Of a DNA stretch of 64,000 nucleotides, positions 54,230-64,000 are shown piece by piece. This stretch comes from Sphingobacterium sp. GVS05A (GTDB lineage Bacteria; Bacteroidota; Bacteroidia; Sphingobacteriales; Sphingobacteriaceae): contig NZ_JAHXYR010000003.1 in assembly GCF_019969845.1 (NCBI RefSeq), positions 651,200-715,199 of the forward strand, given 5' to 3'. Within the stretch, counting starts at the first letter, position 1. Each line of letters opens with the position of its first letter. The notes under the pieces were generated by a model, which saw only the letters and a list, made by a program, of their open reading frames with translations, had not been told where the DNA came from and did not search any database. Both the position numbers and the translations under genes were made by a program.

Positions 54230-55732
54230 TTAAAAGAACCCTAGTTTTTCCTTGCTGTATGAAATTAACATATTTTTTGCCTGACGATAATGGGCAAGCA
54301 TCATCTTGTGATTTTCTCTGCCAATTCCGGATTGTTTATATCCTCCAAATGGAGCGCCAGCTGGATAAGAATGATATTGATTAACCCAAACACGGCCTGC
54401 CTGGATGGCGCGTGGAACTTGATAAAGTTGATGCGCATCTCTGGTCCATACACCGGCACCGAGACCATACATAGTGTCATTGGCAATGGTGATCGCTTCT
54501 TGTTCATCTTTGAAAGTTGTAACAGCCAAGACCGGACCGAAAATCTCTTCTTGAAAGATCCGCATCTTATTATTTCCTTTGAATAGCGTTGGTTTGATGT
54601 AGTAACCTTCTTCAAAACCTGAGCCGACATTATTTTCGTCTCCGCCAGTCAGCACTTCGGCTCCTTCTTGTTTGCCTAGTGTGATATAAGACATAATTTT
54701 GTCTTTTTGAATTTTGGAAGCTTGGGCACCCATCATTGTTGTCGGATCCAATGGGTCCCCAACTTTGATCTGATTGACCCGATCGATGACTCTGGCAATA
54801 AACTTATCGTAGATATCCTCCTGCACTAATAAACGTGAAGGACAAGTGCATATTTCTCCTTGATTGAGGGCAAATAAAACGGCACCTTCGATTGCTTTGT
54901 CCAAGAATGCATCGTCAGCATCCATGACAGAACTGAAGAATATGTTGGGGGATTTTCCTCCCAATTCCAGTGTTACCGGTATAATATTTTCTGTAGCATA
55001 TTGCATGACTAATCGCCCTGTTGCGGTTGATCCTGTAAAGGCTGCCTTCGCTACTTTAGGATTGGTTACCAAGGCCCGGCCTAGTTCCGAGCCAAACCCA
55101 TTCACAATATTTATGACACCCGCTGGTATCAGATCGCCAATAATTTCCATCAAGACGAGAATTGACGCGGGTGTGCTTTCTGCTGGTTTTAAAACAACGG
55201 TATTTCCCGCAGCAAGCGCTGGAGCAAGTTTCCATACCGCCATTAAAATTGGGAAATTCCACGGAATGATCTGTGCAATAACGCCGATTGGTTCGTGTAC
55301 AATTAAGGAAACGGTATTGCTATCTAATTCAGTTATTGATCCTTCTTCGGCGCGGATTACTCCGGCAAAGTATCTAAAATGATCAATAGCCAGCGGAATA
55401 TCTGCATTTAGCGTTTCGCGTACTGCTTTTCCGTTATCTATGGTTTCTACTGCGGCAATATATTCCAGATTAGCCTCGATGCGGTCTGCAATTTTATTGA
55501 GGATAATGCTGCGTTCGGTCGCTGATGTTTTCCCCCAGGTCTCAAAGGCTTTGGAGGCGGTGTCAACCGCCAGATCGAGATCTTCTTTCGTTGAATGTGC
55601 TACCTGGGTATATACTTTACCATCTACGGGCGAGATATTGTCAAAATATTTTCCTTGGATCGGGGCTACAAATTTGCCGCCGATGTAATTGTCGTATCGT
55701 TCTTTGAACGATGGTCTTTTAATTGCGCTCAT
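54230..55732 (-). CDS. NAD-dependent aldehyde dehydrogenase (ExaC/AldB type)
   Basis: 500 residues. Catalytic residues: N159 (I-I-P-W-N-F), E256 (L-E-L-G-G-K), C295 in [11 protein letters not shown]. It oxidises aldehydes to acids; the closest kin act on acetaldehyde or similar from alcohol oxidation. It is transcribed away from the AraC regulator and has CAAAGTTA at 55769-55776 (minus TAACTTTG) as a promoter element. Confidence 0.94.
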   Translation of the reverse strand: MSAIKRPSFKERYDNYIGGKFVAPIQGKYFDNISPVDGKVYTQVAHSTKEDLDLAVDTASKAFETWGKTSATERSIILNKIADRIEANLEYIAAVETIDNGKAVRETLNADIPLAIDHFRYFAGVIRAEEGSITELDSNTVSLIVHEPIGVIAQIIPWNFPILMAVWKLAPALAAGNTVVLKPAESTPASILVLMEIIGDLIPAGVINIVNGFGSELGRALVTNPKVAKAAFTGSTATGRLVMQYATENIIPVTLELGGKSPNIFFSSVMDADDAFLDKAIEGAVLFALNQGEICTCPSRLLVQEDIYDKFIARVIDRVNQIKVGDPLDPTTMMGAQASKIQKDKIMSYITLGKQEGAEVLTGGDENNVGSGFEEGYYIKPTLFKGNNKMRIFQEEIFGPVLAVTTFKDEQEAITIANDTMYGLGAGVWTRDAHQLYQVPRAIQAGRVWVNQYHSYPAGAPFGGYKQSGIGRENHKMMLAHYRQAKNMLISYSKEKLGFF

Positions 55733-55768
55733 ATGATTTATTATTACTTATTTTTAATCCCTTCTTAT

Positions 55769-55776
55769 CAAAGTTA
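55769..55776 (-). promoter_or_regulatory. Candidate -7 element for the aldehyde dehydrogenase gene
   Basis: TAACTTTG on the minus strand, 37 bases upstream of the ATG. A regulator is encoded divergently, which may act here. No proper -33 element. Confidence 0.4.
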
Positions 55777-55892
55777 GCCAGCAATTATTCAATACCGTAG
55801 CATTATTGAGGCAAAGGGTAGCATCATTGTTGCAGTATAGTGTAGGGATATTATTCCGGTATAGCCCAAAGCAAATGCTTGGATTTTTTTGT

Positions 55893-55900
55893 TATATTTG
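55893..55900 (+). promoter_or_regulatory. Candidate -7 element for the AraC-type gene
   Basis: TATATTTG, 33 bases upstream of the ATG. No spaced TTG. Confidence 0.35.
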
Positions 55901-55932
55901 ATTGATTTCCAATTCTATTTAGTTGATGCGAT

Positions 55933-56844
55933 ATGAGAGATAGGACACTGATTCATACGTTACCATTTTCTCAGGGAAGGGAACTCAGTACGCTGGTGGA
56001 AAACCGACGCGCGTTTACATTGGATAGCCTAGAACTGAATATATATGAGACATACCGTGTGTCGGAATATGTACCCTTGCGGTTTGATGACCTGGTGATG
56101 ATCAATATGATTCAAGGGAAGAAAATTATGCACCTTGAACAGATTAAAGCTTTCGACTATCTACCCGGACAGATGATCGTTTTGCCAGCCATGGTCGGTA
56201 TGCATATTGATTTTCCGGAAGCTACATTGGAACAGCCTACACAGTGCACGGCCTTAACCATCCGGAAGGAAAAAATAGAAGCTGTATTGGACTATTTAAA
56301 TGAATTTTATCCAAAAGAACAGTTGGGCCGCTGGCATATTGATCCTGAGCTTTTTCATCTTTACAATTCCAACGAGTTGGCTGAACTGGTCAATAAATTA
56401 TTTCAGATTATAATAGGCGAGAATCCGCTTAAGGATGTCTTGGCAGATCTGACATTTAAGGAGCTCACAATTCGATTGCTGCAGTCGCAGTCTCTTATGG
56501 CATTGAAGCTGCTAAAATCGACCAATAAAGTGCTTATGCATTTACAAGAGTTTATCCGTAAGAACATTACTGAGAAGATATCCATAGATTTACTGGAGAA
56601 AGCTGCTCACATGAGCAAGGCGAGTTTGACCCGGATGTTCAACCGTGAACTAGGGCTGAGCCCAATGGAATATGTGATTCAGCAACGTATTAGTAAAGCA
56701 AAGCAGCTTTTGCTCTTGACCCGAAATGTAAAGGAATCCTGTTTTGGATCAGGGTTTAACGATGTCAATTACTTTGTTCGGCTGTTTAAGAATAGGGTTG
56801 GTATTACGCCAGGGGCATTTGTCCTGGCGCAATGCCAGAGTTAG
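55933..56844 (+). CDS. AraC-family transcriptional regulator
   Basis: 303 residues. The N-terminal ~190 residues are an AraC_N-type effector domain (M-I-Q-G-K-K-I-M-H-L, Y-L-P-G-Q-M-I-V-L-P). The C-terminal ~100 residues hold two helix-turn-helix motifs (I-S-I-D-L-L-E-K-A-A-H-M-S-K-A-S-L-T-R-M-F then F-N-D-V-N-Y-F-V-R-L-F-K). Its divergent position suggests it controls the aldehyde dehydrogenase-DUF779 genes. The last 4 bases overlap the end of smpB on the other strand. Confidence 0.92.
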   Translation: MRDRTLIHTLPFSQGRELSTLVENRRAFTLDSLELNIYETYRVSEYVPLRFDDLVMINMIQGKKIMHLEQIKAFDYLPGQMIVLPAMVGMHIDFPEATLEQPTQCTALTIRKEKIEAVLDYLNEFYPKEQLGRWHIDPELFHLYNSNELAELVNKLFQIIIGENPLKDVLADLTFKELTIRLLQSQSLMALKLLKSTNKVLMHLQEFIRKNITEKISIDLLEKAAHMSKASLTRMFNRELGLSPMEYVIQQRISKAKQLLLLTRNVKESCFGSGFNDVNYFVRLFKNRVGITPGAFVLAQCQS

Positions 56845-57296
56845 AATTTCATGACGCGATCAAGCTCACGTTTGACATCTCTTTCCTTTATATTTTCCCG
56901 TTTATCAAAATCTTTTTTACCCTGTGCCAGAGCAATTTCAACTTTTGCAAAACCACGTGAGCTGATAAATATGCGCAATGGAACAATTGTAAAACCACGT
57001 TCTTCGCCTTTTTCTTTTAATTTTTTCAATTCTCTTTTTGTCAGCAAAAGCTGACGGTCGCGTTTTGCTTCATGGTTATAAAATGAGCCCATGGAATATT
57101 CGGCAATATGCATGTTACGAATGTAAAGGCCGTCATTAAAGAAACTGCAGAAACTATCGTTGATATTTGCTTTTCCCTCACGTATTGATTTTATCTCTGT
57201 GCCTAGTAGTCGAATTCCAGCGACGTATTTGTCCAGTAGATGATACTCAAAAGAAGCTTTTTTATTTTTTATATTGATATCTGAAGATAAAGCCAT
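56841..57296 (-). CDS. smpB: SsrA-binding protein SmpB
   Basis: 151 residues, full length. N-x-K-A-S-F-E-Y-H-L-L-D then G-I-R-L-L-G-T-E-I-K-S-I-R-E-G-K-A-N form the OB-fold; the basic C-terminal tail K-R-E-N-I-K-E-R-D-V-K-R-E-L-D mimics an mRNA/anticodon. With tmRNA it rescues stalled ribosomes. Convergent with the AraC gene; the two stop codons overlap by 4 bases. Confidence 0.96.
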   Translation of the reverse strand: MALSSDINIKNKKASFEYHLLDKYVAGIRLLGTEIKSIREGKANINDSFCSFFNDGLYIRNMHIAEYSMGSFYNHEAKRDRQLLLTKRELKKLKEKGEERGFTIVPLRIFISSRGFAKVEIALAQGKKDFDKRENIKERDVKRELDRVMKF

Positions 57297-58906
<1,610 letters not shown>

Positions 58907-58919
58907 AATCTAATCGTAT

Positions 58920-60041
58920 ATGATTCAGATTGTACCCGTTGAAACAAAGAAACAAAGACGGCTGTTTATAGATTTCCCTCATAGCCTCTATGAGGGAAAT
59001 CCTAATTATGTACCTGCCTTATTTCTCGAACAAGAAGACCTGCTTTCTCCTGATAAGCATCCTTTCTATAAACATTCCCAAGCGCAACCTTTTCTAGCTT
59101 ATCGTGATGATAAGATCGTTGGCCGGATCTGTGCGATTTGGAATAATAATCACAATGCCTTTAATCATGTCAATGAAGGGCAATGGGGATTTTTTGATTG
59201 TATAGATGACCAGGAGGCGGCCAATGCATTGTTTGAAACTGCAGAGAAATGGGTGAAAGCCAAAGGTGGAGATACTATTGTTGGACCTATTAACCTATCG
59301 ACCAATGATACATTGGGACTTTTGGTTGAAGGCTTTGATAGACCGCCAGTGGCAATGATGCCTTACAATTCACCCTATTACATGGGGTTGATTACCAATG
59401 GCGGCTACGAACATAAGGTCGATCTTAGAGCGTATTTGGTCATGGAGCAAACTGCCGATAAGCGATCTGTAAAGCTTTTGGATAAGTTGGAAGAACGCTT
59501 AAAAAGGTCAGGGATTACGCTTCGCCAATTTAATGTAAAAGATTTTAAAAACGAAGCTGCAAAAGTTCGTGATATCTATAATAGAGCTTGGGATAAGAAT
59601 TCAGGATTCGTTCCGATGACGGAAGATGAATTTAACTATACAGCTAAAGATCTGAAAATGATTCTTGATCCACGTTTTGCTATTGTAGCTGAAAAAGATG
59701 GGGAGCTCGTTGGTTTTGGTCTTGGTATTCCGGATATTAACCAAATCCTCATTAAGATGAAGAAAGGTCGTTTGCTTCCTACAGGTATTTTCAAACTGTT
59801 GTTCGGGAAGAAAAAGATCAATTTGCTTCGGGTGTTGATGTTGGGCGTATTAGAAGATTATCGCAAGCTTGGTATTGAAGCCTGTTTGTATGGCCGAATT
59901 ATTAGAGAATCAAAAGATTCTAATATAAAAGGGGCTGAATGTTCATGGATGTTGGAGCATAATTATATGATGAACCATGCCATTGAACAAATGAATGGAG
60001 AATTGTACAAACGTTATCGTTTGTATCAAAAATCATTATGA
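58920..60041 (+). CDS. GNAT-fold acyltransferase, probable bacterial ceramide synthase
   Basis: 373 residues, soluble, N-acetyltransferase superfamily. N-terminal half (E-G-N-P-N-Y-V-P-A-L-F, K-H-P-F-Y-K-H-S) and G-P-I-N-L-S-T-N-D, then M-P-Y-N-S-P-Y-Y, match the family of bacterial ceramide synthase (bCerS) proteins described with spt in Caulobacter. It is placed directly between spt and a CerR-like gene, overlapping the latter by 4 bases (ATGA at 60038). It would N-acylate the long-chain base with acyl-CoA or acyl-ACP. Sequence identity to known bCerS cannot be computed here; the call rests on family and context. Confidence 0.8.
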   Translation: MIQIVPVETKKQRRLFIDFPHSLYEGNPNYVPALFLEQEDLLSPDKHPFYKHSQAQPFLAYRDDKIVGRICAIWNNNHNAFNHVNEGQWGFFDCIDDQEAANALFETAEKWVKAKGGDTIVGPINLSTNDTLGLLVEGFDRPPVAMMPYNSPYYMGLITNGGYEHKVDLRAYLVMEQTADKRSVKLLDKLEERLKRSGITLRQFNVKDFKNEAAKVRDIYNRAWDKNSGFVPMTEDEFNYTAKDLKMILDPRFAIVAEKDGELVGFGLGIPDINQILIKMKKGRLLPTGIFKLLFGKKKINLLRVLMLGVLEDYRKLGIEACLYGRIIRESKDSNIKGAECSWMLEHNYMMNHAIEQMNGELYKRYRLYQKSL

Positions 60042-61030
60042 TAGAAAAAATATTAATCACTGGAGCGAGTGGTTTTGTGGGCTATCATTTGACAAGGGCT
60101 GCGAAGGAAGCAGGAATGGAAGTTCATGCTGCTGTTAGAAAGTCGAGTGATGTTTCAGAAATTCGTTCTGTTGTGGATAAATTTGTTTATCCTGATTTCA
60201 CTGATGAAGCTTCCATCAAAGCTTTATTAGAATCGGAAAACTATACCTATGTCGTACATGCGGCCGCAATGACGCGTGCCAAACGCGAAGAAGATTTAGA
60301 AAAAGTCAATGTTGGTTATACCAAAAACTTGGCGTCGGCTTGTTTTTCATTGAAGAACCCAATCCGCAGATTTGTATTTGTAAGTAGTCTCGCAGCGATA
60401 GGACCTGTTCCTTATGCATCCAATTTAATTGATGAACACAATCCCTACTGTCCAGTGACAGCGTATGGTAGAAGCAAAAGGAAGGCGGAACTCGCATTGA
60501 GTGAGTTTGAGGATCAACCAGTGACAATTTTACGGCCTACCGCAGTATATGGTCCCAGAGAGAAAGATATTTTTATTCTTTTCAAGACAATGAACGGTGG
60601 AATGGATGCCTATGTCGGAAGATCTCCTCAAAAGCTAAGCTTTATTTATGTGACGGATCTAGTTCAAGCGATTTTAAACGCTTGCCGTTTCGATCAAGGA
60701 AAGAAAAGAGTATACAATCTGAGTGATGGTCAGGTCTATGACAGATATGAAATGGCAAAATTTTTCAAAGAGTTCACGCAAAAGAAAATGATCCGAATGC
60801 ATATTCCATTGGGGGTCGTAAAAGCTGTAGCGGTAATCTTTGAGCGTGTATATAAAAATTCAAAAACAATACCTGTACTATATCCAGAGCGATTGAATGA
60901 ACTTACAGCAGAAAATTGGGGCTGTGATATTTCATTGGCTCAAAGCCAAATACAATACCAACCTAAATATAATTTGAAAGCGGGCTTAATGGAGGCACTG
61001 GCTTGGTATAAAGAAAATAAATGGTTATAA
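60038..61030 (+). CDS. NAD-dependent epimerase/dehydratase-like protein, probable ceramide reductase (CerR)
   Basis: 330 residues, extended short-chain dehydrogenase. N-terminal G-A-S-G-F-V-G nucleotide-binding motif; S-S at 125-ish and Y-G-R-S-K provide the Ser-Tyr-Lys catalytic set; P-T-A-V-Y-G-P follows. In bacteria CerR reduces the 3-keto group of the sphingoid base or ceramide. Position right after the bCerS-like gene, with overlapping start and stop, supports that role. The extended-SDR fold alone would fit other sugar epimerases. Confidence 0.8.
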   Translation: MIEKILITGASGFVGYHLTRAAKEAGMEVHAAVRKSSDVSEIRSVVDKFVYPDFTDEASIKALLESENYTYVVHAAAMTRAKREEDLEKVNVGYTKNLASACFSLKNPIRRFVFVSSLAAIGPVPYASNLIDEHNPYCPVTAYGRSKRKAELALSEFEDQPVTILRPTAVYGPREKDIFILFKTMNGGMDAYVGRSPQKLSFIYVTDLVQAILNACRFDQGKKRVYNLSDGQVYDRYEMAKFFKEFTQKKMIRMHIPLGVVKAVAVIFERVYKNSKTIPVLYPERLNELTAENWGCDISLAQSQIQYQPKYNLKAGLMEALAWYKENKWL

Positions 61031-61039
61031 TCACAGATA

Positions 61040-61732
61040 ATGAGTGAGTTTAAAATAAATAAAAAGCTTTTTCAAGATCGGAAAAGAACAAATATCCTGA
61101 GTGACCCCGAACAAAAGTTGATTACATACCTTGTACCAAGGGTTCCTAATTGGATTACTTCGGATGGCCTTACAGCGATCGGTTTTTTTGGCTCGTTAAT
61201 GGTTTTAGGGAGCTTTATACTTGCAGAATACGTGGATATCCGATATTTACTTTTGGGTATACCCGGTTTTTTTGTACAATGGTTTGGTGATTCATTAGAT
61301 GGTCGGATAGCTTTTTATCGGAATAAATCGCGCCGTTGGTATGGATTTGCGTTGGATATCGTAATGGATTGGATTAGCACAGTCTTTATCGGATTAGGGT
61401 ATGTGCTTTATACGACTGGTGACTATAAGTATCTGGGCTTTACTTTGGTGTCGTTATATGGATGGGCAATGATTATATCACAACTTAGGTATAGAATTAC
61501 GGATAAATATACGATAGATGCGGGGATACTCGGTCCGACAGAAATACGTGTCATTATTGCTTTAGTGATGTTATTAGAGGTTTTAATGCCTGGTTCTATT
61601 AATTGGTGCGTATTCGTCATTTGCATCTTACTTTTTATTATTAATGCAAATGATACGCGTCTTTTGTTGAAACTAGGCGATGCAAAGGATAAGGAAGACA
61701 AATTAAAAAAACAGCAAGAGGAGGTGGGATAA
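61040..61732 (+). CDS. CDP-alcohol phosphotransferase with atypical motif
   Basis: 230 residues, six membrane helices. The signature is D84-x2-D87-G88-x2-A91-(F92)-x9-G102-x3-D106-x3-D110. The canonical motif has Arg right after A91 and eight residues before the Gly; here that position is Phe and the spacer is one residue longer, though all four Asp remain. Such enzymes transfer a phospho-alcohol from a CDP-alcohol to a lipid. Context suggests a ceramide headgroup enzyme (phosphoethanolamine, phosphoinositol or another), which is inference. C-terminal tail is basic and coiled. Confidence 0.85.
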   Translation: MSEFKINKKLFQDRKRTNILSDPEQKLITYLVPRVPNWITSDGLTAIGFFGSLMVLGSFILAEYVDIRYLLLGIPGFFVQWFGDSLDGRIAFYRNKSRRWYGFALDIVMDWISTVFIGLGYVLYTTGDYKYLGFTLVSLYGWAMIISQLRYRITDKYTIDAGILGPTEIRVIIALVMLLEVLMPGSINWCVFVICILLFIINANDTRLLLKLGDAKDKEDKLKKQQEEVG

Positions 61733-61734
61733 AT

Positions 61735-62130
61735 ATGTCTTCAAAGGTGATTACATTTTTAAAAGCACAACTTTCCGCCTTTTTAGGCGGATTGTTTGAT
61801 TTTGGGGTATATTCTGCCTGTTATAAATTGCTACATATTAGTGCTCCTTTTTCTAATGCAATCAGTGGCAGTCTAGGTGCTATCGTAAATTTCTTGATCA
61901 ATAGGTACTGGTCTTTTGGTAGCACGCAAAATTCTGTAGGTAGTCAGTTGTGGAAATTTGTAATTGTTGTCTGTGGTAGTATTCTGCTTAAATCTACTGG
62001 CATTCACTTCCTGGTGGATGTATACCATTTCAATTTTTTATTTTCGAAGTTACTTGTCGAGTTGCTCGTTTCTTTAGGCTTTAATTATACGCTTCAGCGT
62101 TTTTGGGTCTTTAAAGCCGAAGGGAAGTAA
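61735..62130 (+). CDS. GtrA-family membrane protein
   Basis: 131 residues with four membrane helices, the GtrA/DPMS-associated size. The motif N-F-L-I-N-R-Y-W-S-F and final Q-R-F-W-V-F are typical. GtrA proteins are thought to flip or support undecaprenyl-linked sugars and sometimes accompany other lipid-modifying enzymes. It starts 2 bases after the CDP-alcohol gene's stop, so it belongs to the operon. Could take part in glycosylated or headgroup-modified sphingolipid export; inference. Confidence 0.85.
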   Translation: MSSKVITFLKAQLSAFLGGLFDFGVYSACYKLLHISAPFSNAISGSLGAIVNFLINRYWSFGSTQNSVGSQLWKFVIVVCGSILLKSTGIHFLVDVYHFNFLFSKLLVELLVSLGFNYTLQRFWVFKAEGK

Positions 62131-62448
62131 TGTGTTCTTCTTTATTTTCGATCGAACAATGTAGTTCAGCTTTATGCTGTTTTTTCTGTATAACTTTTTT
62201 TGGGGCTCCTAATCCATTTTTTTATTTTAAGTTGGTGAAATTACGATCTGTATTGATAACTCCAGGTTATTTGTAGAACGTTTCAACGCTGTTTTGATTT
62301 CGGTTGCCAGCGTCTATTTTTTAGATTTTCATCGATGACCTATGCATTAACAGTTATATTCCTTTAATTAAAGCTAGGGCCGTGTGGTTATAGTACTAAT
62401 TGTTTATCTATTGATTATGCTTTAATTTAGGAATAATATAGATTTAAG
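62131..62448. other. Non-coding A/T-rich DNA after the sphingolipid operon
   Basis: 318 bases. A weak T-rich stretch near 62190-62225 might terminate the operon, but I see no clear hairpin. No gene recognised. Confidence 0.4.
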
Positions 62449-62537
62449 TTAGGGTATAGTTAGGTATTTGTTAGCTAAAACCTAAACAATACCTAACTAA
62501 TACCTAAACTAAACCTAAGCTAAACCTAACTAAACAG
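62449..62537. repeat. CCTAA-rich degenerate repeat and imperfect hairpin
   Basis: The plus strand from 62480 to 62537 carries about six CCTAA units (cctaaac, cctaact, cctaaac, cctaagc, cctaact). The left side (62449-62468) is the complement, so 62459-62468 and 62488-62497 are perfect 10-bp arms and a wider pairing reaches 62449-62507 with 17 of 20 matches. No coding frame. The role is unknown. Confidence 0.75.
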
Positions 62538-62539
62538 TA

Positions 62540-63040
62540 GATTTGTCCTTACTTTGGTGCCCCTTCTTTTTGGGTTGTCTTTCTGGATGGTCTGCGCTTT
62601 TTTTCGGCTGCGGTTTTTATACCTGTCCGTGATCCGGTCTGCCTGCTGCGGCTCATCGGCTTTTTTTCTGGTCGTCTATCTTTGCGGGAAGTTCGCTGCT
62701 GTGGGCATACCGGCTTTCTGTCCCTGCTGCGGGGTGGTGGTAGGGCGCCTTGGGGATGCGGCTGTTAGTTTAGCCTCCCTGTTTTGCTCCGGGTTACCTT
62801 TTCCTATATGATCTTTGTTTTTGCCCTCGGTTTGCTCCGGGACACTTTTTTCACATGAGTCCACCTTTTCCATAACTTCTGCGCCCAGGGTATCCACTAC
62901 CGTGCGGCATTCCCCGGTTCCTTCGTCCACGTTCCTTCGTCCACGTTCCTGCGACCTTTTTGTGGTCTTTCCCCTGCATTTTCCCATATAACCGTCCATT
63001 TTTGCATCCCGGCGCCCCCCGGGATGCTGTTTTACAAAAA
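62540..63040. other. GC-rich segment of foreign composition upstream of the rRNA operon
   Basis: GC content is clearly above the roughly 40% of the neighbours and C/G tracts are frequent. A minus-strand frame of 107 residues (62999-62676) and one of 68 (63057-62851) are hydrophilic, Lys/Arg/Gln-rich and not recognised; neither has a good start signal. A 14-bp direct duplication (gttccttcgtccac at 62917-62930 and 62931-62944) lies inside. It may be a decayed insertion or a non-coding rRNA-leader block. Confidence 0.5.
63006..63029. terminator. Hairpin at the edge of the GC-rich segment
   Basis: gcatcccgg and ccgggatgc pair perfectly around six bases, followed by tgtttt on the plus strand. May insulate the rRNA promoters or end a minor transcript. 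Confidence 0.55.
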
Positions 63041-63098
63041 GAATCCGTCAAGTTCACAGCGAGTTACGGATATATTGAAATAAATAAGAACAAAAGGC

Positions 63099-63130
63099 TT
63101 GGAAGTGATTATAAAAACTCCCTATCTTTG
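63099..63130 (+). promoter_or_regulatory. rRNA promoter P1
   Basis: TTG (63099-63101), 21 bases, TATCTTTG (63123-63130). The -33 region reads cttggaagt, nearly the same as in P2. Confidence 0.75.
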
Positions 63131-63252
63131 CATCACTCCGCAAGGGAGGGACGGTTACTTCGGAAGAGGTGATCATGAAAAAAAGAAGGGTTTAACGGAA
63201 GTTAGGCGCGGAAATCGGGAAAGAGAAAAAGAAAAAAAACTTCAAAAGTTTT

Positions 63253-63282
63253 TTGGAAGTTCAAAAAAGATTTCTACCTTTG
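63253..63282 (+). promoter_or_regulatory. rRNA promoter P2
   Basis: TTG (63253-63255), 19 bases, TACCTTTG (63275-63282), the classic Bacteroidota rRNA promoter with a ttggaagt -33 block. Transcription would begin near 63289 and run about 240 bases to the 16S 5' end. Confidence 0.85.
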
Positions 63283-63526
63283 CAGTCCCAACGGAAACGG
63301 AGGGAAACAAAAAAAAGATAAAGAGGGCGCAATGCCATCGGAATATAGCGGATACGGAAGTTGAAGCGAGATAAGTTCTTTAAGAAAACACAATCATGTA
63401 AGCGTGACGAGTAGATAAAACGAAAGTCATGAACAAATTCAAGAATTAGTTCAATTCGATCCAAGATCAGAGATATAAAAAAAGAATTCTGATTATGTAA
63501 ATAGTTGGAATCAAAAACTTCATTTT

Positions 63527-64000
<474 letters not shown>

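Noticed and set aside
54864..55382. Plus-strand 172-codon frame inside the aldehyde dehydrogenase gene
   Set aside because: Antisense to a gene with intact catalytic residues; no motif or start signal.
62554..62811. Plus-strand 85-codon frame in the GC-rich island
   Set aside because: Composition (Cys/Phe/Trp-rich) and lack of relatives suggest chance; the opposite-strand frames are equally weak.
63099..63374. Frame of 91 codons within the rRNA leader
   Set aside because: It runs across both rRNA promoters and is an accidental frame.

Overview
The window is chromosomal DNA of a Bacteroidota bacterium, almost certainly a Sphingobacterium. The evidence is: the start of a 16S rRNA gene with a Sphingobacteriaceae-like 5' region; promoters of the Bacteroidota type (TTG, about 19-21 bases, then TAnnTTTG); little Shine-Dalgarno use; and a 399-residue serine palmitoyltransferase whose key residues (His138, Asp210, His213, Lys244) fall at the same numbers as in the characterised Sphingobacterium multivorum enzyme. 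Most of the window is housekeeping DNA with tight operons. I see no prophage, insertion sequence or CRISPR array.

Layout. 1-1270: end of a glycosyltransferase/DUF4254 pair (minus). 1381-9024: the respiratory complex I membrane arm, nuoH-I-J-K-L-M-N (minus), without nuoA-G. 9338-10624: citrate synthase with a very long palindromic terminator. 10816-13451: three-gene set of small membrane protein, SPFH protein and zinc-ribbon membrane protein (minus). 13720-16376: BlaI-type repressor with a palindromic operator and an M56 membrane protease carrying three TonB-plug-like repeats. 16425-19049: pth, rplY and prs (minus), with a 75-bp tandem repeat array touching the prs stop codon. 19180-19492: two tRNA-Gln(UUG) genes, each with its own promoter and terminator. 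19851-26273: a DUF2723 membrane glycosyltransferase, an APC transporter, pyrR and pyrB. 26666-36269: a cell-envelope cluster (TPR protein, outer-membrane barrel, HU/SPOR protein, ExbB, ExbD and TonB homologues, folC). 36512-38312: asparaginase and a TatD nuclease (minus). 38625-42176: TolC-HlyD-ABC permease exporter with no ATPase gene. 42255-47056: FKBP isomerase, NrnA-like phosphoesterase and a large DUF3352-like protein (minus). 47327-53718: DUF423 protein, priA, pcm, a membrane-anchored MutS-like ATPase and a thioesterase. 53791-57296: DUF779, aldehyde dehydrogenase, divergent AraC regulator, smpB. 57707-62130: sphingolipid operon. 62131-64000: rRNA upstream region with a CCTAA-rich hairpin, a GC-rich island, tandem promoters and the first 474 bases of 16S rRNA.

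The most interesting unit is the five-gene run at 57707-62130. Serine palmitoyltransferase is followed directly by a GNAT-fold protein resembling the bacterial ceramide synthase and by an NAD-dependent epimerase-like protein resembling the ceramide reductase. Next come a CDP-alcohol phosphotransferase with a non-canonical active-site motif and a GtrA-family membrane protein. Read together, they look like a pathway from serine and acyl-CoA to ceramide and then to a phospho-headgroup sphingolipid. The last two roles are inference.
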